Shown: positions 17,294 to 24,753 of the stretch, piece after piece | How the letters are laid out: every line of letters starts with the position of its first letter | How positions within the stretch are numbered: position 1 is the stretch's first letter | Assembly: GCF_001045465.1 (NCBI RefSeq) | Contig: NZ_LFND01000001.1 | Coordinates: 682,001-746,000, forward strand | Direction of reading: 5' to 3' | Origin: Chryseobacterium angstadtii | GTDB taxonomy: Bacteria; Bacteroidota; Bacteroidia; Flavobacteriales; Weeksellaceae | DNA: 64,000 bases | Position numbers and translations under genes: made by a program | The notes under the pieces: generated by a model | The model's database searches: none | Told to the model about the DNA's origin: nothing | What the model saw: the letters and a program-made list of their open reading frames with translations, nothing else

Positions 17294-18067
17294 ATGGAAG
17301 AAGAAAATAATTTAGTCATTACTTTTACCATTACTTTACTTATCGTTGTTTTGACAATGATTTTCATCTACGTGGTTTTTATCAAAAAGAAAACAACCCT
17401 TCTGATTGCCCAAAAAGAAAAAGATATGCGGTTCGAAAAAGAGCTCGCCACCTCGCAGGTTGAAATAAAAGAACAGACCCTGAACTATATCGGGCAGGAA
17501 TTACATGATGATGTGGGCCAGAAGCTGTCTGTAGTCCGTTTACGCCAAAATCAACTCGTTTCCAAGCTGAAAAACTCGGAAAAGGAAGAGCTTAATGAAC
17601 TGAGTGAATTATTGGGCGAATGCATTCAGGATATCAGAAATCTATCTAAAACACTGATTACCGAACAGATTATTCATTTTGGTCTGGTAGAATCCATTGA
17701 GAGGGAAGTACAGCGGATCCGGAAATTAAAGCTGTTAAAAATAGATTTCATCACCCAGAAACAGGATGTAGATATTACGCCCAAACACGGTCTTATTCTT
17801 TTCCGGATTATTCAGGAAAGTATCAACAATATACTGAAGCATTCCAGAGCAAAAAATGTATCTATCCGGATAGAAGATGATCATGATATTTTACGCATTC
17901 ATATTTCCGATAACGGAAAAGGATTCAATACCAGCAAGATACAGGACGGATCTGGGTTAAAAAACATGGAGCTCAGGGCCAAGCTTATCCGTGCAGAATT
18001 TTCCATCCAGTCTGAACTCGACAAAGGAACACAAACCTCGATAATTTATTACAAACACTTACTATGA
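17294..18067 (+). CDS. NarL-type sensor histidine kinase
   Basis: The 257-residue protein has one N-terminal membrane helix (about residues 8-30), a short coiled segment, and a HisKA_3 dimerisation domain with the phospho-acceptor His71 in ELHDDVGQKLS. The HATPase domain follows with an N-box QESINNILKHS, G1 DNGKGF and G2 GSGLKNM. There is no periplasmic sensor domain, so the signal probably comes from the cytoplasm, the membrane, or the co-encoded membrane protein and lipoprotein. Its stop overlaps the start of the cognate response regulator by 4 bp (ATGA). Confidence 0.93.
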   Translation: MEEENNLVITFTITLLIVVLTMIFIYVVFIKKKTTLLIAQKEKDMRFEKELATSQVEIKEQTLNYIGQELHDDVGQKLSVVRLRQNQLVSKLKNSEKEELNELSELLGECIQDIRNLSKTLITEQIIHFGLVESIEREVQRIRKLKLLKIDFITQKQDVDITPKHGLILFRIIQESINNILKHSRAKNVSIRIEDDHDILRIHISDNGKGFNTSKIQDGSGLKNMELRAKLIRAEFSIQSELDKGTQTSIIYYKHLL

Positions 18068-18708
18068 AAACAATTCCCATAGCTATTGTAGATGATCATA
18101 CTTTAATGTCTAAAGCATTGGAAAACATGATCATGGAGAACCCTCAATACAGTGTGATCATGAATCATCCCAATGGTGAAGATTTCATTGCCGCACTGGA
18201 AAAAGCTTCAGAATTACCCGCTGTAGTCCTGATGGATATTAATATGCCTTATAAAAATGGTATAGAAACCACAGAATGGCTCACTGAGCACCACCCTAAC
18301 ATTAAAGTCATTGCCCTCACTATGGAAGATGACGAAAAAGTACTCATCAAAATGCTGAAAGCAGGCGCAAAAGGCTATCTTCTCAAAGATATGCAGCCTT
18401 CCATTCTCTTTCAGGCCATAGATACGGTATTTGATAAGGGTAGCTTTTATACGGATTTTGTCGCGCAGAAACTGTTGAAAGTAAAAACAGAAGATCTGAA
18501 AACTGCTTCTCTCCTTTCCGAACTAAAAGACAGGGAAAAAGAATTCATCAGACTGGCCTGCAGTGAACTCACCTATAAAGAAATAGCCGATAAAATGTGT
18601 CTGAGTCCCAAAACTATAGACGGTTACAGAGATTCCGTTTTCACAAAACTGGAAATAAAAAACAGGGTTGGTCTGGTTCTTTTTGCCCTGAAACATGATC
18701 TGTGCTGA
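18064..18708 (+). CDS. NarL/LuxR-family response regulator
   Basis: The 214-residue protein has a receiver domain with acidic pair Asp10-Asp11 (IVDDHT), phospho-acceptor Asp58 (VLMDINMP) and conserved Lys (GYLLKDM). A LuxR-type HTH lies at the C-terminus (LKDREKEFIRLACSELTYKE then ADKMCLSPKTIDGYRDSVF). It is translationally coupled to the kinase by a 4-bp overlap, so it is the cognate output regulator. Targets are unknown, though autoregulation of the 16055-18708 operon would be typical. A good terminator follows 54 bp after the stop. Confidence 0.94.
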   Translation: MKTIPIAIVDDHTLMSKALENMIMENPQYSVIMNHPNGEDFIAALEKASELPAVVLMDINMPYKNGIETTEWLTEHHPNIKVIALTMEDDEKVLIKMLKAGAKGYLLKDMQPSILFQAIDTVFDKGSFYTDFVAQKLLKVKTEDLKTASLLSELKDREKEFIRLACSELTYKEIADKMCLSPKTIDGYRDSVFTKLEIKNRVGLVLFALKHDLC

Positions 18709-18761
18709 TCTGATTCTTTTAAAATTATTATAGTCCAAAACCATCATAACTCAATCACTTG

Positions 18762-18795
18762 TCCGGTAGATTTTTACAATTTACCGGATTTTTTG
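18762..18795 (+). terminator. Rho-independent terminator of the two-component operon
   Basis: TCCGGTA at 18762-18768 pairs with TACCGGA at 18782-18788, followed by TTTTTTG. This ends the 16055-18708 operon. Confidence 0.8.
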
Positions 18796-18933
18796 TTTTT
18801 CCTGCCTTAGTCTTTAAAAATAATTACAAAGGCAGAAGAAAAAAGCTTGACTATTTCTTCATGTTTAGCCCCATTCTAAATTAAATTCCGGATAAGAAGC
18901 AGCATTCAATAATTCATTTATTAAAACGCTATT

Positions 18934-19019
18934 ATTTATCGCAAGGGCAGACAAAGGTTTTTACTTTTTTGAATGTTTTTTAAAGATAAACAAAGCCACT
19001 TCGTTTATTAAAGTAATAC
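18934..19019. repeat. Intergenic repeat family B, copy 1
   Basis: This 86-bp element begins ATTTATCGCAAGG and ends TTTATTAAAGTAATAC. It is very similar over its whole length to 53079-53163. The inner part (ATAAACAAAG / CTTCGTTTAT) can fold as a hairpin with one mismatch. It encodes nothing visible and is probably a dispersed non-coding element typical of this genus. Confidence 0.75.
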
Positions 19020-19135
19020 GAAATTGAGTATTATTTTAATCCTTAAAACCTGGCCAAGGATATTAAAGAGAACAATAGCTGCTCAGCTTCAGCTTCCACC
19101 CGCAATCTATTCATTTTCTTACCCTAAACACATAG

Positions 19136-19320
19136 AAACATCAACGCAATCATCCGTGTCAATTTGCGGTAATCTATAAAACGCTCTATTCATCAATAGG
19201 AGCGGGCTTCAGCCCGCTTACATAAGAATCCGTATTCATCCGGCTTTAGCCAAACCTTAAATTTGATACGAATCTCACAAATAACACAATCATCTGTGAA
19301 AATCTGCGTATTCCGTGATT
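19136..19320. repeat. Degenerate 'CATC(C/T)GTG..(T)CTGCG' repeats (family C) flanking a family A copy
   Basis: CAATCATCCGTG near 19147 followed by ATTTGCGGTAATC, and CAATCATCTGTG near 19278 followed by AATCTGCGTATTCCG, are two related copies about 130 bp apart, on either side of the family A element at 19193-19254. Related CGCAGAT/ATCTGC sequences occur at 25951-26020 and 27104-27180. Confidence 0.5.
19193..19254 (-). repeat. Two-hairpin REP-like repeat family A, copy 1 (inverted)
   Basis: Read on the minus strand it is TTTGGCTAAAGCC, a ~22-nt variable spacer, AGCGGGCTGAAGCCCGCT and CCTATTGA, 62 bp in all. The same design occurs at 27025-27085 and 59204-59265. Both conserved blocks are short palindromes able to form hairpins. 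Confidence 0.8.
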
Positions 19321-19440
19321 AAAAAATCCATTCAACATCCCACAAAAGGTGTTTTTCCTACCACAGAATTAGGCTTTTGCCTCTGTTTTCATTGTCCTGA
19401 ATAGCAGAATTTTGTCCTGTAAAAATAACCCATGAAGGCC

Positions 19441-19491
19441 GAACCCGAAAAGCCAAGAAAAGAGTAGGGAAAACTTAAAAAACTAATAGAA
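19441..19491 (+). promoter_or_regulatory. Leader of the caspase-like gene, duplicated before the next gene
   Basis: The 51 nt before the start codon contain CCGAAAAGCCA, AAAGAGTAGG and AAAACT..AAAAAACTAAT. Nearly the same series in the same order and spacing precedes the trypsin-like gene at 20350-20402. No strong TAnnTTTG element lies directly upstream; GAATTTTG near 19410 is the closest match. Confidence 0.6.
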
Positions 19492-20337
19492 ATGAAAAAA
19501 GCACTTGTAGTAGGGATTAACGACTATGCTCCTATCGGATCCGGAGGACCGGACTTAAATGGATGTGTAAACGATGCCCGAGATATGGCCAACACGCTGG
19601 TAATTTGCGGATTTACACCTGCAAAAATTAGAATCCTTACCAATCAGAATGCCACCAGAGCCAATATATTAAATTATCTGAAAACATTGGTAAACAGTAG
19701 TGTAAAAGGAGATTCACTGGTCTTTTATTATTCAGGGCACGGAACAAGAGTGGCCAATATAGGAACAGATCTGGAAATAGACGGCCTGGATGAAGCCATT
19801 TGCCCACACGATTATGCAAGCGCAGGCGTGATCCGTGATGACGATTTTAAAGCGGTACTCAGCAAGTTGAAAGCCGGCGTGAACCTGGAAGTGATTTTCG
19901 ATTGCTGCCATTCAGGTACCGGAACCAGAAAAATGGATCTTGGGCTGGATCTGGAGCTTTCTTACGAAGCTGCCCGTTTCATTCCGCCTATGCTGGAGGA
20001 TGAATTTTATATGACTTATGCCAGTGAAATGCAGACTTCTAAAAGTGCTAAAAAATCGGCCGCCCTTACGAAAGCGTTGGTTCCCGTTACCGGAATGAAT
20101 CATACGTTGTGGGCTGCGTCCAAAGACAATCAGGTATCTATGGAAGGAAACATGAATGGCCAGATAAGAGGCTATTTTACCTACCATTTCTGTAAAATCC
20201 TTCGGGCAACCAACGGCAATATTGTCAGAAAAACACTCGACAAACAGATTGCGACAGCCTTAGCTGCGATGGGAGCTGCCCAAATCAACCAGACAGAAAG
20301 CATGACAGCAGAATTCTCTCAAAAGATATTCTCCTAA
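19492..20337 (+). CDS. Caspase-like (C14, orthocaspase-type) peptidase, cytoplasmic
   Basis: The 281-residue protein is a single p20/p10-like domain. KALVVGINDYAP opens the first strand. The catalytic dyad is His83 (FYYSGHGT) and Cys139 (FDCCHSGTG), with the conserved core DGLDEAICPHDY between them and the later SKDNQVSMEG segment typical of bacterial and metacaspase-type C14 enzymes. It has no signal peptide and no extra sensory domain. Metacaspase-like enzymes usually cut after Arg or Lys, which is assumed here. The next gene, 65 bp away and under a matching leader, encodes a trypsin-like peptidase with a basic N-terminal linker, so a protease cascade is possible. Immune or cell-death roles are inferred only. 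Confidence 0.88.
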   Translation: MKKALVVGINDYAPIGSGGPDLNGCVNDARDMANTLVICGFTPAKIRILTNQNATRANILNYLKTLVNSSVKGDSLVFYYSGHGTRVANIGTDLEIDGLDEAICPHDYASAGVIRDDDFKAVLSKLKAGVNLEVIFDCCHSGTGTRKMDLGLDLELSYEAARFIPPMLEDEFYMTYASEMQTSKSAKKSAALTKALVPVTGMNHTLWAASKDNQVSMEGNMNGQIRGYFTYHFCKILRATNGNIVRKTLDKQIATALAAMGAAQINQTESMTAEFSQKIFS

Positions 20338-20349
20338 ACAATACTGGCG

Positions 20350-20402
20350 GAATCCGAAAAGCCATCCAAAGAGTAGGAAAAACTGACTAAAAACTAATCA
20401 TC
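20350..20402 (+). promoter_or_regulatory. Leader of the trypsin-like gene, copy of the caspase-gene leader
   Basis: It contains CCGAAAAGCCA, AAAGAGTAGG, AAAAACT and AAAAACTAAT before the ATG at 20403. The alignment with 19441-19491 has only a few substitutions and small indels. It could be a translational enhancer, a binding site for a shared regulator, or the trace of a gene duplication at the 5' end. Confidence 0.6.
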
Positions 20403-21413
20403 ATGTCTAAAACTGAAAGTAATCAACCTATGACGGCAGAAGAAGTATCAAGACTTAAAACCGTTAAAGCAAAATCAACCGAAAAATTGGCAAATGCCGA
20501 AAAACAAGCCAGCCAGGGCCCTGCCATGGAAACCATTGACGGACGTTCTTTCCCTAAAGGAATGAAATCCATCGGAATGCCGGCCAACGAAAAATCTGCG
20601 GAAGCAAAAGTTCTTCAGACCGATCACTTCTACCCTACCCATTCCGATTTTGAATATCAGCCTAAACTGGAGCCTAAGAAAAACCGTAAACCCAAGTTTA
20701 TCGAAAGAGACTCTTTTCTGACGACTGAAGGAATAAAAACCATATTCGGAGCAGATCAGAGAAAGGTATATAATTCTACGGCTTACCCGTGGCGATGCGT
20801 GGGCAGAGTAGAAAGCGCACTGGGATCCGGAAGCGGAGTTATGATTGGGCCGAGACACCTTCTTACCTGCTCTCACATTGTAGACTGGCAAGCTAATAAC
20901 AATACAGGATGGCTAAAATTCACGCCTATGTATTATAATGGAAGCGCCCCTTACGGAAGCGCGTGGGGTACCCTGACCTATTATAAATACAAAGTGGCAG
21001 GCCCTTCTATAGACTCTACAGAAATTCAATATGACTATGTCGTGATTGTCTTAGACAGACCTATCGGAAACAGCACAGGCTGGATGGGCGCAAAATCATA
21101 TACAGATTCATGGGATGGAGGAGCTTACTGGACTCACGCAGGATATCCGGGAGATTTAACGGGTACGCAAAGACCAACTTACCAGACCGGAATTGCTTTG
21201 GACGGTGATTTCTGGAGTGCCGACGACAACGAAAGCATGAGCCACAAAGCTGATATCTGGCCAGGACAAAGCGGCGGCCCGTTCTGGGGATACTGGGATG
21301 GAGCTCCTTATGCTGTAGCAACCCAAAGTGCCCATAACCCAAGTGAAAATTTTGCAAGTGGCGGTTCAGATCTCGTCAATCTCGTTATCAGAGCCCGAAA
21401 CGAACATCCTTAA
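20403..21413 (+). CDS. Trypsin/V8-like serine peptidase without signal peptide
   Basis: The 336-residue protein has an N-terminal ~120 residues rich in Lys, Glu and Ala with no signal peptide, including a strongly basic KLEPKKNRKPKF linker (about 88-99). A chymotrypsin-fold domain follows, with AYPWRCVGRVES, SGSGVMIGPRHLLTCSHIVDW (His158), Asp211 in QYDYVVIVLD, and Ser290 in PGQSGGPFW. The fold resembles V8/glutamyl-endopeptidase relatives. Those are normally secreted, so the lack of an export signal is notable. The N-terminal extension may be a pro-region cut by the neighbouring caspase-like enzyme. That is inference from neighbours, shared leader and the basic linker. A terminator follows 22 bp after the stop. 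Confidence 0.85.
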   Translation: MSKTESNQPMTAEEVSRLKTVKAKSTEKLANAEKQASQGPAMETIDGRSFPKGMKSIGMPANEKSAEAKVLQTDHFYPTHSDFEYQPKLEPKKNRKPKFIERDSFLTTEGIKTIFGADQRKVYNSTAYPWRCVGRVESALGSGSGVMIGPRHLLTCSHIVDWQANNNTGWLKFTPMYYNGSAPYGSAWGTLTYYKYKVAGPSIDSTEIQYDYVVIVLDRPIGNSTGWMGAKSYTDSWDGGAYWTHAGYPGDLTGTQRPTYQTGIALDGDFWSADDNESMSHKADIWPGQSGGPFWGYWDGAPYAVATQSAHNPSENFASGGSDLVNLVIRARNEHP

Positions 21414-21435
21414 CCAATTTTATTATATTAAACCG

Positions 21436-21466
21436 AAGAGCCTGGCTGAAAAGTCGGGCTCTTTTA
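21436..21466 (+). terminator. Terminator of the caspase/trypsin pair
   Basis: AAGAGCC at 21436-21442 pairs with GGCTCTT at 21457-21463, followed by TT and AT-rich sequence. It closes the two-gene unit. Confidence 0.7.
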
Positions 21467-21597
21467 TGTAATCGATAAAGTTAATTGCTTACAAAAAATG
21501 GTGGGTAAAAAGAAAAAATATATAGATAACATGTGTAAAACTGAAAAATGTTAACGAAATTGCACATACTTTATGACCAACCTCGAACTAATAACTG

Positions 21598-22611
21598 ATG
21601 ACAGAGAAATTTCCGGCAATAAACAGTACACTTTCACCCAATAAACTTGGTCAGCTTATTCAACAAAAATATGGACTTACCGACAAAACGGAATGTCATA
21701 TATTTCGACTTGCCATGAATCATTTATATATTGTTCATGATAACGAAAATAAATACGTTTTTAGAGTTTATACACATCATTGGCGGACTAAATCAGAAAT
21801 TGAAGAAGAATTAAGACTTTTAATTCTTTTAAAAGAAGCAGGCCGACAAGTTGCTTTTCCAATAGCTGATAAATCAAACAAATTCATTCAAGAAATTGAA
21901 GCTCCGGAAGGGACAAGATTCGGTGTTTTATTTTCGTATGCTAAAGGCATAAAGACGGCAAAATTTTCACCCCAAACAAGCTTCTTAATCGGGCAGGCAT
22001 TAGCAAAAGTTCATCAATCCACAGAAAATATCGGACTGATGAGAATGTCTTACAATGTTGAAAACCTCCTCAAAAAACCTATTTTAAAAACAAAAGAATT
22101 TTACCGTAAAAATAGCTGTGAAATTGAATTTCTAGAAACTCTTTCTGCTTTTTTAACGCTAAAAATGGAAAACACAGGCAAACAGAAAATGAGGTATGGA
22201 GCTGTTCATCTTGATGTTTGGTTTGACAATTTGCATATTGATAATGAAAAAGAGATAACATTTTTTGACTTTGATTTTTGTGGTAACGGTTATTTATGTC
22301 TTGACATTTCTTATTTCCTATTTCAGTTATTTACAACCCATTTGGACGAAGAGGAATTTCAAATAAAAGCAGATAGCTTCATAAAAGGTTACGAAAAAGT
22401 AACTAAAATTAATGACGAAGAAAAAAAGTTTTTACCCTACGCATGTTTAGCAATTATGACCTATTACATAAGTGTTCAGTGCGACAGATTTGAATATTGG
22501 ACCAATATTTTCCTGAATGAAGATCATTTAAAAAGAATGGTTGGCAATTTGAAGCGATGGATGACTTACAACAAAATTGAGATTAGTAACGAACTAAAAC
22601 CTATTCTCTAG
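21598..22611 (+). CDS. APH-like phosphotransferase (aminoglycoside/choline kinase fold)
   Basis: The 337-residue protein has the APH fold: a nucleotide-binding N-lobe (HLYIVHDNENKYVFRVY, then EIEEELRLLILLKEAG), the catalytic loop AVHLDVWFDN (HxDxxxxN, near residue 204), and the metal-binding DFDF at about 224. The acceptor substrate cannot be predicted; homoserine-, choline- or drug-kinase activities all occur in this fold. It is noticeably more AT-rich than the flanking housekeeping genes, which fits horizontal acquisition. It has its own spacer and is followed by a short open frame and an alpha/beta hydrolase. Confidence 0.8.
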   Translation: MTEKFPAINSTLSPNKLGQLIQQKYGLTDKTECHIFRLAMNHLYIVHDNENKYVFRVYTHHWRTKSEIEEELRLLILLKEAGRQVAFPIADKSNKFIQEIEAPEGTRFGVLFSYAKGIKTAKFSPQTSFLIGQALAKVHQSTENIGLMRMSYNVENLLKKPILKTKEFYRKNSCEIEFLETLSAFLTLKMENTGKQKMRYGAVHLDVWFDNLHIDNEKEITFFDFDFCGNGYLCLDISYFLFQLFTTHLDEEEFQIKADSFIKGYEKVTKINDEEKKFLPYACLAIMTYYISVQCDRFEYWTNIFLNEDHLKRMVGNLKRWMTYNKIEISNELKPIL

Positions 22612-22618
22612 AAAAACA

Positions 22619-22714
22619 ATGAATAATCATTTAAACGATGACAGAAGACTTATTATGATTGAAAGATTTTGCTCCGAAATTCCGGCCATCCTCAAGCCTC
22701 AAAACTTCTTATAA
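22619..22714 (+). CDS. Possible 31-residue small ORF
   Basis: An ATG at 22619 opens a 31-codon frame ending at TAA 22712-22714 (starts MNNHLNDD, ends KPQNFL). It begins 7 bp after the phosphotransferase gene and ends 15 bp before the hydrolase gene. There is no family resemblance I can name. It may be a small peptide, a gene remnant or chance; confidence is low. Confidence 0.2.
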   Translation: MNNHLNDDRRLIMIERFCSEIPAILKPQNFL

Positions 22715-22729
22715 AGCTTAAAAATAACC

Positions 22730-23767
22730 ATGAAATTCATTTTAAAAACATTTAAGTTTATTGGTAAACTTATACTGGGAATTCTAATAGTATTGTTGTT
22801 CCTGGGCGGATGCTACCGATTATTCAGTTCAAAATCAGTTCCACCGGGTAAATTAGTTAATGTGAATGGCACCAACATTCATGTAAGAGCAGAAGGTGAA
22901 AAGAAATCTTTACCTACCATTATTATTGAAGCTGGTGCCCATAGTAATACAGATATGTTGCATTGGCTGGCAGAAGGTTTGAAAAATAAGACAAGAGTTA
23001 TACGCTATGACAGAGATGGAAAATGGTTTAGTGAATTGAGTAATGGTGATGGCAGATCTCCTGAGTTTTATGCCCGTCAGCTTCATGAATTATTAGAAAA
23101 AATAGGAGAAAAACCACCTTACATTTTGGTGGGTCATTCTATGGGAGGGCCTTATACCAGAATATTCAGGGATCTTTATCCAAATGAAGTGGAAGGAATT
23201 GTTTTCATAGATTCAAGCCATCCTGAACAATGGAAGCGATTAGCTCAAAAAGAACTGGTTACTAAAGGGCAGGCAAGACTTTTAAAAATAGGATCCGTAC
23301 TTGCCGATTTAGGTATTTTGGGTATTTATGAGAATACACTTAGTAAGCCAGTGTATCAAGGCGATGGTTTACCCCAAGAAGTACATAGCCGTTCACGATC
23401 ATTAACTTCCAATTCCGGAGAAGTTTACCGTATGTTTTTAAGAGAGAATGAGTTAACTAATAAAGTACTAATGCGTGCGGGTCAGGCAAAGGACTTGGAT
23501 TCATTACCTGTCCTGGTATTTACAGCTACTGAACAGTATAAGGAATCCCAAAAAGAGCGATACCGAAAAGATGGAATTGACCCTGAAAAGCAAGTTCAAT
23601 TATGGTTTGACATGCAAAAAGAACTAAAAGAACTCTCTTCTAATGGAAAGCAAATTATTATGAATGCAAGTCATGGTACTATTATTACGAAAAAAGAAAA
23701 TGCAAATTTAATAAACAACGAAATTCTTTTACTCTCTGAAAAGATTGGAAAGAAAAATTATAAATAA
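22730..23767 (+). CDS. Membrane-anchored alpha/beta hydrolase
   Basis: The 345-residue protein has an N-terminal hydrophobic anchor (LILGILIVLLFLGGC; the Cys at about 28 could be a lipobox). The hydrolase core has an oxyanion-loop region IIIEAGAHSN, the nucleophile elbow VGHSMGG (Ser about 137), and a C-terminal NASHGTI that supplies the likely catalytic His. The catalytic acid was not assigned. It belongs to a group of periplasmic or membrane-bound hydrolases with unknown substrates. Base composition is AT-rich like the preceding kinase gene, so the two may have arrived together. Confidence 0.8.
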   Translation: MKFILKTFKFIGKLILGILIVLLFLGGCYRLFSSKSVPPGKLVNVNGTNIHVRAEGEKKSLPTIIIEAGAHSNTDMLHWLAEGLKNKTRVIRYDRDGKWFSELSNGDGRSPEFYARQLHELLEKIGEKPPYILVGHSMGGPYTRIFRDLYPNEVEGIVFIDSSHPEQWKRLAQKELVTKGQARLLKIGSVLADLGILGIYENTLSKPVYQGDGLPQEVHSRSRSLTSNSGEVYRMFLRENELTNKVLMRAGQAKDLDSLPVLVFTATEQYKESQKERYRKDGIDPEKQVQLWFDMQKELKELSSNGKQIIMNASHGTIITKKENANLINNEILLLSEKIGKKNYK

Positions 23768-23884
23768 AAGGTCATACAACATCAGTTTTGCAAGTGATGA
23801 AAATAGTATCCTTAGTCTAAAATTCTAACAATAGAAATCAAGCACTACAAATATTTTAATACATTTGTTTAAAACATATTCTGA

Positions 23885-24394
23885 ATGAATTTTGAACAGA
23901 TCAATCTGCACCTTGAGGCTTATAAAGAACACGATCAGATTCTGGATGCCGCGAAATACCTGATCCATTCATTCGATCTGGAGCATGAGAACTTTGCAGG
24001 ATTCGGATTCAGGGAAGAGCTTTCTCCCACTTCAATGCTTTTGACCGCAGAAGGGGAACTGGGAGGCCCACAAACGGTAATGATACCCAGAAATCTATTC
24101 GATTTTGATCTGAATCTTGTCCTGAACATGGTTGCTCATGAAATGCTCCATGTACGGCAAAAAGCACCCGGACAGGTAGTGGAAGACAAAAACGAGCGGG
24201 AATTTCAGGCCTATTATGAAATGCTTTTCCACAAAGTCTTTCCACAGGTTCCGGAAGTGTCGGATTTTCATAAAAAATTCTTTGGAAACAAAGCGTTGGA
24301 ATATTACAGAAGAATGGGCGAAGGCTCCGATCTTCAACAGAAATACGCGGTAGAAAAAACAGAAGTAGAACAGTTAATCAATTCATTATCATGA
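23885..24394 (+). CDS. Putative zinc-metallopeptidase-like protein with HExxH motif
   Basis: The 169-residue protein contains VAHEMLHVRQ at about residues 83-92, an HExxH zinc-binding motif, within a helical C-terminal half (EREFQAYYEMLFHKVF). It has no signal peptide and no third zinc ligand that I can assign with confidence, so peptidase activity is unproven. I do not recognise a named family. Its stop overlaps the start of the CsaA-like gene by 4 bp (ATGA), so the two are co-translated. Confidence 0.65.
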   Translation: MNFEQINLHLEAYKEHDQILDAAKYLIHSFDLEHENFAGFGFREELSPTSMLLTAEGELGGPQTVMIPRNLFDFDLNLVLNMVAHEMLHVRQKAPGQVVEDKNEREFQAYYEMLFHKVFPQVPEVSDFHKKFFGNKALEYYRRMGEGSDLQQKYAVEKTEVEQLINSLS

Positions 24395-24738
24395 TTATAA
24401 AACCGGAAATAACCTGGACAGACTTTGAAAAAATAGATATGAGATGCGGAACCATTATTGCCGTAAACGATTTTGAGAAAGCCAGAAATCCATCATATCA
24501 GCTTGACATAGATTTCGGAGATCTGGGAATCAAAAAATCATCCGCACAGATTACCTCTCTTTACAGTAAAGAAGAACTTATAGGAAAGCAGGTAATGGCT
24601 GTCGTTAATTTTCCCAAAAAACAGATCGCCAATTTCTTCAGCGAGTGTCTGGTAATGGGAGTTTATGGAGAAGAAAAAAAAGATGTCACTCTTTTAACAC
24701 CTACTCTGCCTGTTAAAAACGGAATGCCGATAGGATAA
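24391..24738 (+). CDS. csaA: CsaA-like tRNA-binding protein
   Basis: The 115-residue protein is a single OB-fold of the EMAPII/CsaA type: FEKIDMRCGTIIAV at the start, YQLDIDFGDLGIKKSSAQI in the middle, and VMAVVNFPKKQIANFFSECLVMG near the end. CsaA proteins are small dimeric tRNA-binding proteins with reported chaperone-like activity. Length and motifs are normal. It is the second gene of a four-gene unit ending at 25785. Confidence 0.85.
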   Translation: MIIKPEITWTDFEKIDMRCGTIIAVNDFEKARNPSYQLDIDFGDLGIKKSSAQITSLYSKEELIGKQVMAVVNFPKKQIANFFSECLVMGVYGEEKKDVTLLTPTLPVKNGMPIG

Positions 24739-24753
24739 AAAACACAAACACAT

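Noticed and set aside
18934..19320. Repeats considered as a CRISPR array
   Set aside because: The repeats are of different types with no regular 30-40 nt spacing, and there are no cas genes.
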